Assembly (NCBI GenBank): GCA_036558305.1
Contig: DATBFX010000147.1
Coordinates: 1-6,940, forward strand
Length of the DNA stretch: 6,940 nt
Reading direction: 5' to 3'
Source: DATBFX01 sp036558305
GTDB taxonomy: Bacteria > Chloroflexota > Chloroflexia > Thermomicrobiales > UBA6265
Shown here: piece after piece, positions 6,223-6,940 of the stretch
Layout of the letters: each line of letters starts with the position of its first letter
Numbering within the stretch: the stretch's first letter is position 1
Notes under the pieces: generated by a model
What the model saw: only the letters and a program-made list of their open reading frames with translations
Told to the model about the DNA's origin: nothing
Database searches by the model: none
Position numbers and translations under genes: made by a program

Positions 6223-6453
6223 ATGGCCCTACCTCTCTTCACCATGGTCCGACTCTCCACCGATTGCCATCTGAGTGAAGGAGTCGGCACAGGCGCGATC
6301 GGCTTCGTTGTCGAGGTCCACCACGACGACGCCTACGAGGTCGAGTTCTCGCGTGAGGCAGACGGCACCACGATCGCTCTGCTCACCTTGTCGCCGAGCG
6401 AATTTGACGTCGTTTCCGTTCCCGAATCTGCTGTTGCGCGCGGCAGCGCCTAA
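6223..6453 (+). CDS. DUF4926-like protein, 76 aa, cassette 2
   Basis: This protein has the same length as the cassette-1 copy. It opens MALPLFTMVRLSTD, then has the turn VGTGAIGFVVEVHHDDAYEV, the hallmark EFSREADGTTIALLTLSPSE, and a short acidic/hydrophobic end. The strictly shared stretch between the copies is AYEVEFSR followed by DGTTIA, with G.IG before it; this is the core of the presumed SH3-like barrel. Differences cluster at the N-terminal segment (residues 11-23) and the last 25 residues. That pattern would suit partner-specific pairing with the equally diverged DUF6883 proteins, though this is inference. The start is fixed by AAGGAGG at 6211-6217. No terminator with a T-run follows; the gap 6454-6565 before the third SDR tail holds nothing recognisable. 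Confidence 0.85.
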   Translation: MALPLFTMVRLSTDCHLSEGVGTGAIGFVVEVHHDDAYEVEFSREADGTTIALLTLSPSEFDVVSVPESAVARGSA

Positions 6454-6565
6454 ACGGAGGCGGCGGAAATATCGTCGAGCGACCCGGCGTCTAACTGCCA
6501 CCGGCTCCGAGATCTGACTGCACTGATACTGGATTGACGCACCAAATCTGGTCGATGCGACGGTG

Positions 6566-6798
6566 CTACTCCGGGGCCCGGTCCATCGGCCACCACCCCA
6601 GCACCTCCTTCCCGTGCGTAAGGTCCCAGAACTGGCGCGGGTTGTCGGAGATGCCGTAGACCACCGCCCACCCCACGTCCTCCGCGTCCAGGCAGGCGGC
6701 GATCAGGTCGGCGCCGTCGCGGCGGCTCAGCCAGGTGGCGCGCATCCGGTCGTACTTCTGCTCGGGGGTGATGTCCAGCCAGAAGGAGCCGTCGCGGC
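6566..6798 (-). pseudogene. Orphan 3' tail of NAD-dependent epimerase/dehydratase (SDR), copy 3 (longest)
   Basis: The - strand frame reads RRDGSFWLDITPEQKYDRMR, ATWLSRRDGADLIAACLDAE, DVGWAVVYGISDNPRQFWDL, then THGKEVLGWWPMDRAPE and a TAG stop. It is the same C-terminal SDR region as copy 2 but extends about 22 residues further toward the N-terminus. The 'RM..TW.S..D' motif fits uronate-dehydrogenase-like enzymes (NAD-dependent oxidation of uronic acids). Upstream of about 6798 the frame turns into an Arg-run and no longer resembles an SDR, so the gene is cut there. The NAD-binding and catalytic parts are absent and no start is available. It is the least eroded of the three tails and is probably closest to the source gene. 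Confidence 0.75.
6576..6733. repeat. Direct repeat, right copy (partner 5573-5730)
   Basis: This is the right member of the 158-nt direct repeat described for 5573-5730. The SDR coding match continues to about 6798 in this copy only, so the repeat edge at 6733 is the breakpoint of copy 2 and not of this copy. Confidence 0.85.
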
Positions 6799-6801
6799 GG
6801 G

Positions 6802-6940
6802 ATGCTCGCCGTCGTCGGCGAGGGAAGCGGCCAGGAAGTGGTCGGCCTGCCCGACGGTTCGCGGGTCTGGAGCAACGGGGAACTCCGATCCCTGTTGGAC
6901 AGCCGGCCGGCCGCGTGGGACACCCTGGCCAGCCGGATCC
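6802..6940 (+). CDS. Partial ORF resembling a phage tail tape-measure C-terminal segment
   Basis: The frame is open from 6772 (a stop lies at 6769-6771) to the window end. From the ATG at 6802 it reads MLAVVGEGSGQEVVGLPDGS then RVWSNGELRSLL and on to WDTLASRI. The 'VVGE.G.E.V.LP.GS.V..N.E' pattern is common near the C-terminus of phage tail tape-measure proteins ('VGEAGPELV.LP.GS.V'). The ATG has AAGGAG 13 nt upstream, which is too far, so the true gene may begin elsewhere, or this may be a fragment joined to the SDR tail by a rearrangement. Only 46 codons are visible, so the call is weak. The reverse strand here shows no SDR similarity. Confidence 0.4.
   Translation, partial: MLAVVGEGSGQEVVGLPDGSRVWSNGELRSLLDSRPAAWDTLASRI

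Noticed and set aside
5700..6290. 196-codon - strand ORF antisense to cassette 2
   Set aside because: It is antisense to the well-supported DUF6883 gene, and no motif was recognised.
6454..6565. Search for an intrinsic terminator after cassette 2 (and after cassette 1, 5481-5562)
   Set aside because: No GC-rich hairpin followed by a T-run was seen in either gap.
4574..6798. Idea that the array is an integron, CRISPR or insertion-sequence structure
   Set aside because: There is no integrase, transposase, short regular spacer-repeat pattern or terminal inverted repeats in the window. The repeated unit is a coding-gene tail.
6450..6923. 157-codon - strand ORF across SDR tail 3
   Set aside because: It is an out-of-frame reading; the SDR similarity lies in another - strand frame, and this one is Pro/Arg-rich.

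Overview
The window is a GC-rich bacterial chromosome segment. A hand count of one line (421-480) gives 70% G+C, and all three reading frames stay open for long stretches. Gene content and protein style would suit Chloroflexota (Thermomicrobia-like) or a similarly GC-rich lineage, but this is inference because there is no rRNA or marker gene here. No tRNA, rRNA, CRISPR array, complete insertion sequence or integrase was seen.

Left part (1-3146, + strand): the 3' end of a large membrane protein of the YfhO type, then a 292-codon cytoplasmic protein of no known function that overlaps it by 62 nt, then a predicted exported protein with a signal peptide. The exported protein's frame runs on without a stop into an opposing gene. 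Middle part (2929-4417, - strand): a DUF362-family protein followed 103 nt downstream by a small pyridoxamine-5'-phosphate-oxidase-like flavin/F420 split-barrel protein. They probably form a two-gene operon.

Right part (about 4570-6800) is the unusual region. It is a tandem array with a period of about 1 kb. Each unit has an orphaned 3' tail of an NAD-dependent epimerase/dehydratase (uronate-dehydrogenase-like SDR) gene on the - strand, then a two-gene cassette on the + strand encoding a DUF6883-like protein and a 76-aa DUF4926-like protein. There are three SDR tails, whose ends lie 989 and 1003 bp apart, and two cassettes between them. In both cassettes the second gene follows a perfect AAGGAGG ribosome-binding site that lies across or beside the stop codon of the first, so translation is probably coupled. 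SDR tails 2 and 3 are about 91% identical in DNA, whereas the two cassettes have diverged to roughly 40-50% protein identity. The array ends at about 6800 in a + strand partial ORF whose first residues resemble the C-terminal region of phage tail tape-measure proteins.

The main point of interest is the duplicated DUF6883-DUF4926 cassette. It has the size, order and coupling expected of a toxin-antitoxin, immunity or other small accessory module. It appears to have been duplicated, or inserted repeatedly, at the 3' end of an SDR gene. This functional reading is inference; the sequence shows directly only the architecture, the coupling, the repeats and the family resemblance.
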